Shown one piece after another: positions 53,001 through 64,000 of a DNA stretch of 64,000 nucleotides. Location of the stretch: positions 2,480,001 to 2,544,000 of the forward strand of contig NW_027480480.1 of the NCBI RefSeq assembly GCF_051401765.1, read 5' to 3'. Numbering within the stretch: position 1 is the stretch's first letter; every line of letters starts with the position of its first letter. Source of the stretch: Calliopsis andreniformis. Its lineage: Eukaryota > Arthropoda > Insecta > Hymenoptera > Andrenidae. A program made the position numbers and the translations under genes. The notes under the pieces are model-generated. The model ran no database searches and was not told the origin of the DNA. It was given only the letters and a program-made list of their open reading frames with translations.

Positions 53001-54884
53001 CAGACTGAGTATTGCGTATTGAAAACTCTGAACTGAGGATATTCTATTGAGGATTGAGGATTGACAACTGATTGTTGAGGACTGAGTGCTGAAGATTGAG
53101 GATTCAGGATTGAGGATTCAGGATTGTGGTTTTAGGACTGAGGATTGAGGATTGAGGTTTGAGGACTGAGGGCTGAGGATTGAGGATTGAGAGTTGAGGA
53201 TTGAGGATTGAGGATTGAGGATTGTGAATGAGGGCTCAGGGTTGAGGATTGAGGTTTGAGTATAGAATCCTGAGGATTAAGGTTTTCTATTGAGTATTGA
53301 GAATTGAGGATTGAGGATTGAGGATTGAGTATTGAAGATTGAGGATTGATGATTGAGGATTGAGGATTGAGGATTGAGGATTGAGGATTGAGGATTGAAG
53401 ATTGAGTTTTCAGGATTGAGGTTTGAGGATTGAGGATTGAGGATTGAGGATTGAGTATTGAGGATTGAAGATTGAGGATTGGGGACTGAGTGTTGAAGAT
53501 TGAGGATTGAGGATTGAGTATTGAGGATTGAGGATTGAGGATTGAAGATTCAGAATTGAGGATTGAAGATTGAGGATTGGGGATTGAGGATTGTGCATTG
53601 AGGACTGAGTGTTGAGGGTTGAGTGATGAGAATTGATGATTGTGGATAGAAGTTTGAAGATTGCAGATTGAGTATTGAGTATTGAAAACTGTGAATTGAG
53701 GATATTCTATTGAGGATTGAAGATTGACAACTGATTGTTGATGACTGAGGGCTGAAGATTGAGGATTCAGGAATGCGGATTCAGAATTGAGGTTCGAGGA
53801 CTGAGGATTGAGGATTGAGGATTGAGAACTGAGGACTGAGGATTGAGGATTGAAGATTGAGGATTGGGTATTGAGGATTGAAGAATGAGGATTGAGGATT
53901 GAGGATTGAGGATTGAGGATTGAAGATTGAGGATTGAGGATTGAGTGTTGTGGATTGAGGACGGGGACTGAGGGCTGAGTATTGATGTTTGAGGTCTGAG
54001 GATTGAGGATTGAGGATTCAGAATTGAGGATTGAGGATTGAGGATTGAGGATTGAAGATTGAGGATTGGGTATTGAGGATTGAAGAATGAGGATTGAGGA
54101 TTGAGGATTGAGGATTGAGGATTGAGGATTGAGTATTGAAGATTGAGGATTGGGGACTGAGTGTTGAGGGTTGAGTGATGAGTATTGATGTTTGTGGATA
54201 GAGATTTGCAGAGTGCAGATTGAGTATTGAGTATTGAAAACTGTGAATTAGTGATATTCTATTGAGGATTGATGATTGACAACTGATTGTTGAGGTCTGA
54301 GGTCTGAAGATTGAGGATTCAGGATTGAGAATTCAGGAGTGAGGGGTGAGGACTGAGGATTGTGGATTGAGGATTGAGGACTGAGGACTGAGGATCGAGG
54401 ATTGAGAGTTGAGGATTGAGGATTGAGGATTGAGGATTGAGTATTGAAGATTGAGTATTGAGGATTGAAGACTGACGATTGAATATTGGGGATTGAGGAT
54501 TGAGGTTTGAGGACTGAGGACTGAGGACTGAGGATTGAGGATTGAGGATTGAGGATTGAAGATTCAGTATTGAGGATTGAAGATTGGGAATTGAGGATTG
54601 AGGATTGAACAATGAGGACTGAGTGTTGAAGTTTGAGTGATGAGAATTGATGTTTGTGGATAGAGGTTTGAAGATTGCAGATTGAGTATTGAGTATTGAA
54701 AACTGTGAATTGAGGATATTCTATTGAGTATTGAGGATTGACAACTGATTGTTGATGACTGAGTGCTGAAGATTGAGGATTCAGGATTGCGGATTCACAA
54801 TTGAGGTTCGAGGTCTGAGGATTGAGGATTGAAGATTGAGTATTGAGGATTGAAGATTGAGGATTGAGGATTGAGGATTCAGGA
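35059..54884 (+). repeat. Large tandem duplication, copy 2 (about 19.8 kb)
   Basis: This copy starts where sequence matching 8,921 onward abuts sequence that ends copy 1. The end of copy 1 (to 35,074) matches copy 2 up to 54,884, so the junction overlap is only about 15 bp. Relative to copy 1 it lacks about 2,578 bp (between 9,755 and 12,330), two single heptamers, a net 1,328 bp around 43.2 kb, one of two 2,158 bp units and 307 bp near 54.0 kb. It carries 56 extra bp (eight heptamers) near 45.4 kb. The losses could equally be gains in copy 1. Confidence 0.82.
43206..45250 (+). repeat. Rearranged stretch in copy 2, matching 39.5-41.2 kb
   Basis: After the B box at 43,206 the sequence takes on the GAATTCAGGAGTGAGGGG context that belongs to the next B box elsewhere (as at 20,554). 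Near 43.47 kb it then jumps to an A-box approach. From 43.5 kb the closest relative is 39.5-41.2 kb (cores 39,679, 40,232, 40,630 plus 4,071), not 21.4-22.6 kb. Both share GTTGGTTGAGG near 40,038 and 44,108 and GGACTGAGGTTTGAG before the A box. This indicates unequal exchange or conversion within copy 2. Confidence 0.6.
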
Positions 54885-57800
54885 TTGAGGATGAGGTATG
54901 AGGGTTGAGGATTGAGGTTTGAGGACTGAGGACTGAGGATTGATGATTGAGAATTGAGGATTGAGGATTGAGGATTGAAGATTGAGGATTGGGTATTGAG
55001 GATTGAAGAATGAGGACTGAGGATTGAGGATTGAGGATTGAGGATTGAGGATTGAGGATTGAGGATTGAAGATTGAGTATTGGGGATTCAAGATTGAGAA
55101 TTGAGGATTGAAGATTGAGGATTGAGGATTGAGGATTGAGGATTGAGGATTGAAGATTGAGGATTGGGGACTGAGTGTTGAGGGTTGAGTGATGAGAATT
55201 GATGTTTGTGGATAGAGATTTGCAGATTGCAGATTGAGTATTGAGTATTGAAAACTGTGAGTTAGTGATATTCTATTGAGGATTGAGGATTGACAACTGA
55301 TTGTTGAGGTCTGAGGTCTGAAGATTGGAGATTCAGTATTGAGGATTCAGGATTGAGGTTTGAGGACTGAGGATTGAGGATTGAGGATTGAGGACTGAGG
55401 ACTGAGGATCGAGGATTGAGAATTGAGGATTGAGGATTGAGGATTGAGGATTGAGGATTGAGGATTGAGGATTGAGTATTGAAGATTGAGTATTGAGGAT
55501 TGAAGACTGACGATTGACTATTGAGTATTGAGGATTGAGGATTGAGGATTGAGGATTGAAGATTGAGTATTGAGAATTGAAGACTGAGGATTGAGGATTG
55601 AGGAATGAGGATTGAGGATTGAGGATTGAGGATTGAGGATTGAGGATTGAGGATTGAAGAAAGAGTATTGAGGATTGAAGATTGAGTATTGGGGATTGAG
55701 GATTGAGGATTGAGGATTCAAGATTGACGATGAGGGCTGAGGGTTGAGGATTGAGGTTTGAGGACTGAGGGCTGAGGATTGAGGATTGAGAATTGAGGAT
55801 TGAAGATTGAGGATTGAGGATTGTGAATGAGGGCTCAGTGTTAAGGATTGAGGATTGAGTATAGAATCCTGAGAATTCAGGATACTCTATTGAGTATTGA
55901 GAATTGAGGATTGATGGTTGAGTATTGAGGATTGAGGATTGAGGATTGAGGATTGAGGATTGAGGATTGAAGATTGCGGATTGGGTACTGAGGATTGAAG
56001 AATGAGGATTGAGGATTGAGGATTGAGGATTGAGGATTGAAGATTGAGTATTGAGGATTGAAGGTTGACGTTTGAGGATTGAGGAATGAGGATTGAGTAT
56101 TGAACATTGAGGACTGAGTGTTGAGGGTTGAGTGATGAGAATTGATGTTTGTGGATAGAGGTTTGAAGATTGCAGATTGAGTACTGCGTAGTGAAAGCTG
56201 TGAATTGAGGAGATTCTATTGAGTATTGAGGATTGACAACTGATTGTTGAGGACTGAGGGCCGAGGATTGAGGGTTCAGGATTGAGGATTCAGAATTGAG
56301 GTTTGAGGACTGAGGTATGAGGATTGAAGATTGAGTATTGAAGATTGAAGATTGAGCATTGAGGATTGAGGATTGAGGATTGAGGTTCGAGGACTGAGGA
56401 CTGAGAATTGAGGATTGAGAATTGAGGATTGAGGATTGTGGATTGAAGATTGAGTATTGGGTATTGAGGATTGAAGAATGAGGATTGAGGATTGAGGATT
56501 GAGGACTGAGGATTGAAGAAGGAGTATAGAGGATTGAAGATTGAGGATTGGAGATTGAGGATTGAGGATTGAGGATTGAAGATTGAGGACGAGGGCTGAG
56601 GGTTGAGGATTGAGGTTTGAGGACTGAGGGCTGAGGATTGAGGATTGAGAATTGAGGATTGAGGATTGAGGATTGAGGATTGTGAATGAGGGCTCAGGGC
56701 TGAGGATTGAGGTTTGAGTATAGAATCCTGACAATTCAGGATATTCTATTGAGTATTGAGAATTGAGGATTGATGGTTGAGTATTGAGGATTGAAGACTG
56801 ACGATTGAGGATTGAGGATTGAGGATTGAGGATTGAGGATTTGGTATTGAGTGTTGAAAACTGTGAATTAGTGATATTCTATTGAGGATTGAGGATTGAC
56901 AACTGATTGATGAGGTCTCAGGTCTGAAGATTGAGGATTCAGGATAGAGGATTCAGGATTGAGGTTTGAGGACTGATGATTGAGGATTGAGTATTGAGGA
57001 TTGACGATCGAGGACTGAGGATTGAAGATTGAGGATTGAGGACTGAGGATGAGAGCTGAGGGTTGAGGATTGAGGTTTGAGGACTGAGGACTGAGGATCG
57101 AGGATTGAGAATTGCGGATTGAGGATTGAGGATTGAGGATTGAGGATTGAGGATTGAAGATTTAGGATTGGGGACTGAGTGTTGAGGGTTGAGTGATGAG
57201 AATTGATGTTTGTGGATAGAGATTTGGAGATTGCAGACTGAGTATTGCGTATTGATAACTCTGAACTGAGGATATTCTATTGAGGATTGAGGATTGACAA
57301 CTCATTGTTGAGGACTGAGTGCTGAAGATTGAGGACTCAGGATTGGGGATTCAGGATTGTGGTTTGAGGTCTGAGGATTGAGGATTGAGGATTGAGAATC
57401 GAGGATTGAGGATTGAGGATTGAAGATTGAGGATTGGGTATTGAGGATTGAAGAATGAGGAATGAGGATTGAGGATTGAGGATTGAGGATTGAAGAAAGA
57501 GTATTGAGGATTGAAGATTGAGGATTGGGGATTGAGGATTGAGGATTGAGGATTGAAGATTGAGGATGAGGGCTGAGGGTTGAGGATTGCGGTCTGAGGA
57601 CTGAGGGCTGAGGATTGAGGATTGAGGATTGAGGATGAGGGCTGAGGGTTGAGGATTGAGGTCTGAGGACTGAGGACTGAGGATTGAGGATTGAGAATTG
57701 AGGATTGAGGATTGAGGATTGAGAATTGAGGATTGAGGATTGACGATTGAGGATTGTGAATGAGGGCTCAGGGTTGAGAATTGAGGTTTGAGTATAGAAC

Positions 57801-58180
57801 CCTGAGAATTCAGGATATTCTATTGAGTATTGAGAATTGAGGATTGATGGTTGAGTATTGAGGATTGAGGATTGAGGATTGAGGATTCAGAATTGAGGTT
57901 TGAGGACCAAGGATTGAGGATTGAAGGTTGAGTATTGCGGATTGAGGATTGAGGATTGAAGACTGAGGACTGAGGATTGAGGATGAGGGCTGAGAGTTGA
58001 GGATTGAGGTTTGAGGACTGAGGACTGAGGATCGAGGATTGAGAATTGAAGATTTAGGATTGAGGACTGAGGATTGAGGATTAAGGATTGAGTCTTGAGG
58101 ATTGATGATTGAGGATTGGGGACTGAGGATTGAAGATTGAGAATTGAGGATTGATGATTGAGGATTGAGGATTGAGGATT
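54885..58180 (+). repeat. Mosaic segment between copies 2 and 3
   Basis: Pieces match different parts of the left half. About 54,720-55,130 matches 13,705-14,115 (displacement 41,015). The stretch around the B box at 55,271 resembles 6,649. 55.8-56.4 kb matches 10.7-11.3 kb (displacement 45,053), including the unusual GAGATTC core and CTGCGTAGTG variant at 11,161 and 56,214. 57.0-58.1 kb is repeated at 62.5-63.65 kb (displacement 5,512). The A box at 55,885 has ACTCTATT in its core. No gene or non-satellite insert is seen. Confidence 0.65.
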
Positions 58181-61100
58181 GAGCATTGAGGACTGAGTGT
58201 TGAGGGTTGAGTGATGAGAATTGATGATTGTGGATAGAGGTTTGAAGACTGCAGATTGGGTATTGAGTATTGAAAAATGTGAATTGAGGATATTCTATTG
58301 AGGATTGAGGATTGACAACTGATTGTTGATGACTGAGGGCTGAAGATTGAGGATTCAGGAATGAGGATTCAGAATTGAGGTTTCAGAATTGAGGTTTGAG
58401 GTCTGAGGATTGAGGATTGGAGATTGAGTATTGAAGATTGAAGATTGAGGATTGAGGATTGAGGATTGAAGATTGAGGATTGGGTGTTGAGGATTGAAGA
58501 AGGAGTATTGTGGATTGAGGATTGAGGATTGAGGATTGAGGATTGAAGATTGAGGATTGGGTATTGAGGATTGAAGAATGAGGATTGAGGATTGAGGATT
58601 GAGGATTGAGGATTGAGGATCGAAGATTGAGTATTGAGGATTGAAGATTGACGATTGAGGATTGAGGATTGAGGATTGAGGATTGGACATTGAGGACTGA
58701 GTGTTGAGGGTTGAGTAATGGGAATTATTGTTTGTGGATAGAGGTTTGAAGATTGCAGATTGAGTATTGAGTATTGAAAACTGTGAATTGAGGATATTCT
58801 ATTGAGGATTGAGGATTGACAACTGATTGTTGATGACTGAGGTCTGAAGATTGAGGATTCAGGATTGAGGATTCAGAATTGAGGTTTGAGGACCAAGGAT
58901 TGGGGATTGAATGTTGAGTATTGCGGATTGAGGATTGAGGATTGAAGACTGAGGACTGAGGATTGAGGATGAGGGCTGAGAGTTGAGGATTGAGGTTTGA
59001 GGACTGAGGACTGAGGATCGAGGATTGAGAATTGAAGATTTAGGATTGAGGACTGAGGATTGAGGATTAAGGATTGAGTATTGAGGATTGATGATTGAGG
59101 ATTGGGGACTGAGGATTGAAGATTGAGGATTGAGGATTGACGATGAGGACTGAGGGTTGAGGATTGAGGTATGATGACTGAGGCCTGAGGATTGAGGATT
59201 GAGAATTGAGGACTCAGGATTGAGGATTGAAGATTGAGGATTGGGTATTGAGGATTGAAGAATGAGGATTGAGGATTGAGGATTGAGGATTGAGGATTGA
59301 GGATTGAAGATTGAGGATTGGGTACTGAGGATTGAAGAATGAGGATTGAGGATTGAGGATTGACGATTAAGGACTGAGTATTGAGGATTGAAGATTGTGG
59401 ATTGGGGACTGAGTATTGAAGATTGAGGATTGAGGATTGACGATGAGGGCTGAGTGTTGAAGATTCAGGATTGAGGATTGAGTATTGAGGATTGAGGATT
59501 GAGGATTGAAGATTCAGTATTGAGGATTGAAGATTGAGAATTGAGGATTGAGGATTGAGCATTGAGGACTGAGTGTTGAGTGTTGAGTGATGAGAATTGA
59601 TGATTGTGGATAGAGGTTTGAAGATTGGAGATTGAGTATTGAGTATTGAAAACTGTGAATTGAGGATATTCTATTGAGGATTTAGGATTGACAACTGATT
59701 GTTGATGACTGAGGGCTGAAGATTGAGCATTCAGGAATGAGGATACAGAATTGAGGATTCAGAATTGAGGTTTGAGGACTGAGGATTGAGGATTGAGGAT
59801 TGAGTATTGAAGATTGAGGATTGATGATTGAGGATTGAGGATTGAGGATTGGGGATTGAGGATTGAGGTTTGAGGTTTGAGGACTGAGGACTGAGGACTG
59901 AGGATTGAGGATTGAGGATTGAGGATTGAAGATTCAGTATTGAGAATTGAAGATTGGGAGTTGAGGATTGAGGATTGAACAATGAGGACTGAGTGTTGAA
60001 GTTTGAGTGATGAGAATTGATGTTTGTGGATAGAGGTTTGAAGATTGCAGATTGAGTATTGATTATTGAAAACTGTGAATTCAGGATATTCTATTGAGAA
60101 TTGAGGATTGACAACTGATTGTTGAGGTCTGAGGGCCGAAGATTGAGGATTCAGGATTGAGGATTCAGAATTGAGGTTTGAGGACTGAGGATTGAGTTTT
60201 GAAGATTGAGTATTGAAGATTGAATATTGAGGATTGCGGATTGAGGATTGAGGATTGAGGATGAGTGCTGAGGGTTGAGGATTGAGGTTTGAGGACGGGG
60301 GACTGAGGATTGAGGATTGAGAATTGAGGATTGAGGAATGAGGATTGACGATTGAGGATTGGGTATTGAGGATTGAGGAATGAGGATTGAGGATTGAGGA
60401 TTGAGGATTGAGGATTGAGGTTTGAAGATTGAGTATTCAGGATTGAGGATCGAGGATTGAGGATTGAAGATTGAGGATTGAGTATTGAGGATTGAAGATT
60501 GAGGAGTGGGGACTGAGGATTGAAGATTGAGGGTTGAGGATTGAGTATTGAGGATTGAGGATTGAGGATTGAAGATTCAGAATTGAGGATTGAAGATTGA
60601 GAATTGAGGATTGAGGATTGAGCATTGAGGACTGAGTGTTGAGCGTTGAGTGATGAGAATTGATGATTGTGGATAGAGGTTTGAAGATTGCAGATTGAGT
60701 ATTGAGTATTGAAAACTGTGAATTGAGGATATTCTATTGAGGATTGAGGATTGACAACTGATTGTTGATGACTGAGTGCTGAAGATTGAGGATTCAGGAT
60801 TGCGGATTCACAATTGAGGTTCGAGGTCTGAGGATTGAGGATTGAAGATTGAGGATTGAGGATTGAAGATTGAGGATTGAGGATTGAGTGTTGTGGATTG
60901 AGGACGAGGACTGAGGGCTGAGTATTGATGTTTGAGGTCTGAGGATTGAGGATTGAGGATTCAGAATTGAGGATTGAGGATTGAGGATTGAAGACTGAGG
61001 ATTGGGTATTGAGGATTGAAGAATGAGAATTGAGGATTGAGGATTGAGGATTGAGGATTGAAGAAAGAGTATTGAGGATTGAAGATTGAGGATTGGGGAT

Positions 61101-64000
61101 TGAGGATTGAGGATTGAGAATTGAAGATTGAGGATGAGGGCTGAGGGTTGAGGATTGAGGTTTGAGGACTGAGGGCTGAGGATTGAGGATTGAGAATTGA
61201 GGATTGAGGATTGAGGATTGAGGATTGTGAATGAGGGCTCAGGGTTGAGGATTGAGGTTTGAGTATAGAACCCTGAGAATTCAGGATATTCTATTGAGTA
61301 TTGAGAATTGAGGATTGATGGTTGAGTATTGAGGATTGAGGATTGAGGATTGAGGATTGAGTATTGAAGATTGAGGATTGATGATTGAGGATTGAGGATT
61401 GAGGATTGAGGATTGAGGATTGAGGATTGAAGATTGAGTATTCAGGATTGAGGGTTGAGGATTGAGGATTGAGGATTGAGGATTGAGTATTCAGGATTGA
61501 AGATTGAGGATTGGGGACTGAGGATTGAAGATTGAGGATTGGGTATTGAGGATTGAAGAATGAGGATTGAGGATTGAGGATTGAGAATTGAGGATTGAGG
61601 ATTGAGGATAGAGGATTGAAGATTGAGGATTGGGTATTGAGGATTGAAGAATGAGGATTGAGGATTGAGGATTAGAAGGATTGAGGATCGAAGATTGAGT
61701 ATAGAGGATTGAAGATTGACGATTGAGTATTGAGGATTGAGGATTGAACATTGAGGACTGAGTGTTAAGGGATGAGTAATGGGAATTGTTGTCTGTGGAT
61801 AGAGGTTTGAAGATTGCAGATTGAGTATCATGTATTGAAAACTGTGAATTGAGGATATTCTATTGAGGATTGAGGATTGACAACTGATTGTTGAGGACTG
61901 AGGGCCGAAGATTGAGGATTCAGGATTGAGGCTTCAGAATTGAGGTTTGAGGACTGAGGATCGAGGATTGAAGGTTGAGTACTGAGGATTGAAGGTTGAG
62001 GATTGACGATTGAGGATTGAGGATTGAGGATGAGGGCTGAGGGTTGAGGATTGAGGTTTGAGGACTGAGGACTGAGGATTGAGGATTGAGAATTGGGGAT
62101 TGAGGATTGAGGATTGAAGATTGAGGATTGGGGATTGAGGATTGAAGAATGAGGATTGAGGATTGAGGATTGAGGATTGTGGATTGAGGATTGTTGATTG
62201 AGGACTGAAGATTGAGTATTGTGGATTAAAGATTGAGAACTGAGGATTGAGAATTGATGATTGAGGATTGAAGATTGAGGATTGGGGACTGAGTGTTGAG
62301 GGCTGAGTGATGAGAATTGATGTTTGTGGACAGAGATTTGAAGATTGCAGGTTGAATATTGAGTATTGAAAGGTGTGAATTGATGATATTCTATTGAGGA
62401 TTGAGGATTGACAACTGATTGTTGAGGTCTCAGGTCTGAAGAATGAGGATTCAGGATAGAGGATTCAGGATTGAGGTTTGAGGACTGAGGATTGAGGATT
62501 GAGTATTGAGGATTGACGATCGAGGACTGAGGATTGAAGATTGAGGATTGAGGATTGAGGATGAGAGCTGAGGGTTGAGGATTGAGGTTTGAGGACTGAG
62601 GACTGAGGATCGAGGATTGAGAATTGCGGATTGAGGATTGAGGATTGAGGATTGAGGATTGAGGATTGAAGATTTAGGATTGGGGACTGAGTGTTGAGGG
62701 TTGAGTGATGAGAATTGATGTTTGTGGATAGAGATTTGGAGATTGCAGACTGAGTATTGCGTATTGATAGCTCTGAACTGAGGATATTCTATTGAGGATT
62801 GAGGATTGACAACTCATTGTTGAGGACTGAGTGCTGAAGATTGAGGACTCAGGATTGGGGATTCAGGATTGTGGTTTGAGGTCTGAGGATTGAGGATTGA
62901 GGATTGAGAATCGAGGATTGAGGATTGAGGATTGAAGATTGAGGATTGGGTATTGAGGATTGAAGAATGAGGAATGAGGATTGAGGATTGAGGATTGAGG
63001 ATTGAAGAAAGAGTATTGAGGATTGAAGATTGAGGATTGGGGATTGAGGATTGAGGACTGAGGATTGAAGATTGAGGATGAGGGCTGAGGGTTGAGGATT
63101 GCGGTTTGAGGACTGAGGGCTGAGGATTGAGGATTGAGGATTGAGGATGAGGGCTGAGGGTTGAGGATTGAGGTCTCAGGACTGAGGACTGAGGATTGAG
63201 GATTGAGAATTGAGGATTGAGGATTGAGGATTGAGAATTGAGGATTGAGGATTGAGGATTGATGATTGTGAATGAGGGCTCAGGGTTGAGGATTGAGGTT
63301 TGAGTACAGAACCCTGAGAATTCGGGATATTCTATTGAGTATTGAGAATTGAGGATTGATGGTTGAGTATTGAGGATTGAGGATTGAGGATTGAGGATTC
63401 AGAATTGAGGTTTGAGGACCAAGGATTGAGGATTGAAGGTTGAGTATTGCGGATTGAGGATTGAGGATTGAAGACTGAGGACTGAGGATTGAGGATGAGG
63501 GCTGAGAGTTGAGGATTGAGGTTTGAGGACTGAGGACTGAGGATCGAGGATTGAGAATTGAAGATTTAGGATTGAGGACTGAGGATTGAGGATTAAGGAT
63601 TGAGTCTTGAGGATTGATGATTGAGGATTGGGGACTGAGGATTGAAGATTGAGAATTGAGGATTGACGATGAGGGCTGAGGGTTGAGGATTGAGGTTTGA
63701 GGACTGAGGCCTGAGGATTGAGGATTGAGAATTGAGGACTCAGGATTGAGGATTGAAGATTGAGGATTGGGTATTGAGGATTGAAGAATGAGGATTGAGG
63801 ATTGAGGATTGAGGATTGAGGATTGAGGATTGAAGATTGAGGATTGGGTACTGAGGATTGAAGAATGAGGATTGAGGATTGAGGATTGACGATTAAGGAC
63901 TGAGTATTGAGGATTGAAGATTGTGGATTGGGGACTGAGTATTGAAGATTGAGGATTGAGGATTGACGATGAGGGCTGAGTGTTGAAGATTCAGGATTGA
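58180..64000 (+). repeat. Third, partial copy of the large repeat
   Basis: From about 58,180 the sequence again follows the start of the large block. Cores 58,293 and 58,797 equal 8,869 and 9,373 plus 49,424, and both share the rare GAAGACTGCAGATTGGG variant. The match then switches: 58.87-60.25 kb to 24.74-26.1 kb (displacement 34,131), 60.1-60.8 to 13.1-13.8 kb (47,028), 60.85-62.9 to 30.1-32.1 kb (30,739 then 30,741), and 62.5-63.65 to 57.0-58.1 kb. The copy is therefore a recombined mosaic and continues beyond the window. Confidence 0.7.

Larger units (their letters stand above)
1..64000 (+). repeat. Heptanucleotide satellite array, consensus GAGGATT
   Basis: The whole window is tandem GAGGATT (equivalently TTGAGGA), with no unique sequence longer than a few monomers. 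Perfect runs are short, rarely above about eight monomers, and are interrupted by recurring variants (GATTGAA, TATTGAG, GACTGAG, GTTTGAG, GATTCAG, AATTGAG). The consensus has three G, two A, two T and no C, so the + strand is purine rich and nearly free of C. Single hexamers, chiefly GATGAG and GACGAG, shift the heptamer phase at recurring places. The + strand has TGA in each monomer and so no reading frame. I see no gene, tRNA, rRNA, transposon end or long non-repeat stretch anywhere. The arrangement is what is known of simple satellites organised into higher-order repeats. Its biological location is inferred only. Confidence 0.97.

Noticed and set aside
35059..54884. Copy 2 dismissed as a pure assembly duplication
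   Set aside because: Copies differ by scattered substitutions, single-heptamer changes and several block indels, which simple duplication of a contig would not create. Read support is still needed to prove it.
1..64000. Telomeric repeat array
   Set aside because: The monomer is not TTAGGG, TTTAGGG or another telomere unit I know, and the array has higher-order boxes and block duplications. Occasional TTAGGATTG strings are single-base variants.
1..64000. CRISPR array or prokaryotic short repeat cluster (such as cyanobacterial heptamer STRR repeats)
   Set aside because: There are no spacers of unique sequence, no cas genes, and 64 kb of continuous heptamers far exceeds the short intergenic clusters known for such repeats. 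A prokaryotic source is not formally excluded.
1..64000. Human satellite II/III-like (GGAAT)n or alpha-satellite DNA
   Set aside because: The unit is seven bases (GAGGATT), not five, and no 171 bp monomer is present.

Overview
This 64 kb window is one uninterrupted satellite DNA array. I find no credible protein gene, RNA gene, mobile element, CRISPR array, origin or promoter. The basic monomer is a heptamer, GAGGATT on the + strand (AATCCTC on the other strand). It is repeated thousands of times with point variants such as GATTGAA, TATTGAG, GACTGAG, GATTCAG and AATTGAG. The + strand is G/purine rich and carries TGA in every monomer, so it is closed in all frames. The - strand is open because three monomers (21 nt) read Asn-Pro-Gln-Ser-Ser-Ile-Leu in any of its three frames. 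The many antisense ORFs, up to 536 codons, are therefore by-products of the repeat.

On top of the heptamer there is a clear higher-order structure. Two diverged 'boxes', both still in heptamer phase, recur throughout. The B box (26 heptamers, about 182 bp, 85 copies counted by eye) contains a GATATTC-TATTGAG core and a CAAC-n5-GTTG element. The A box (11 heptamers, about 77 bp, 29 copies) contains the same core plus an imperfect palindrome around GAATTC. Spacing between boxes is strongly patterned and identifies long duplicated segments.

Layout: 1-2,590 is a diverged copy of 19,025-21,614. 2,598-5,100 is a separate repeat class (about 985 bp units) without A/B boxes, followed by less ordered heptamers to 6,550. 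6,550-8,920 is mixed A/B array. 8,921-35,058 is a 26 kb block that is repeated directly next to itself, with internal gains and losses, as 35,059-54,884. 54,885-58,180 is a mosaic spacer. A third copy begins near 58,180 and runs off the window. Inside the first copy are nested tandem duplications of about 5.3 kb and 2,158 bp.

The absence of genes over 64 kb and the nested higher-order repeats fit a eukaryotic heterochromatic satellite (pericentromeric, subtelomeric or B/sex-chromosome type). The species cannot be read from the sequence, and a prokaryotic origin is not formally excluded. Positions of boxes and block offsets were read by eye. Block edges carry an uncertainty of about 20 bp because the monomer hides exact breakpoints.
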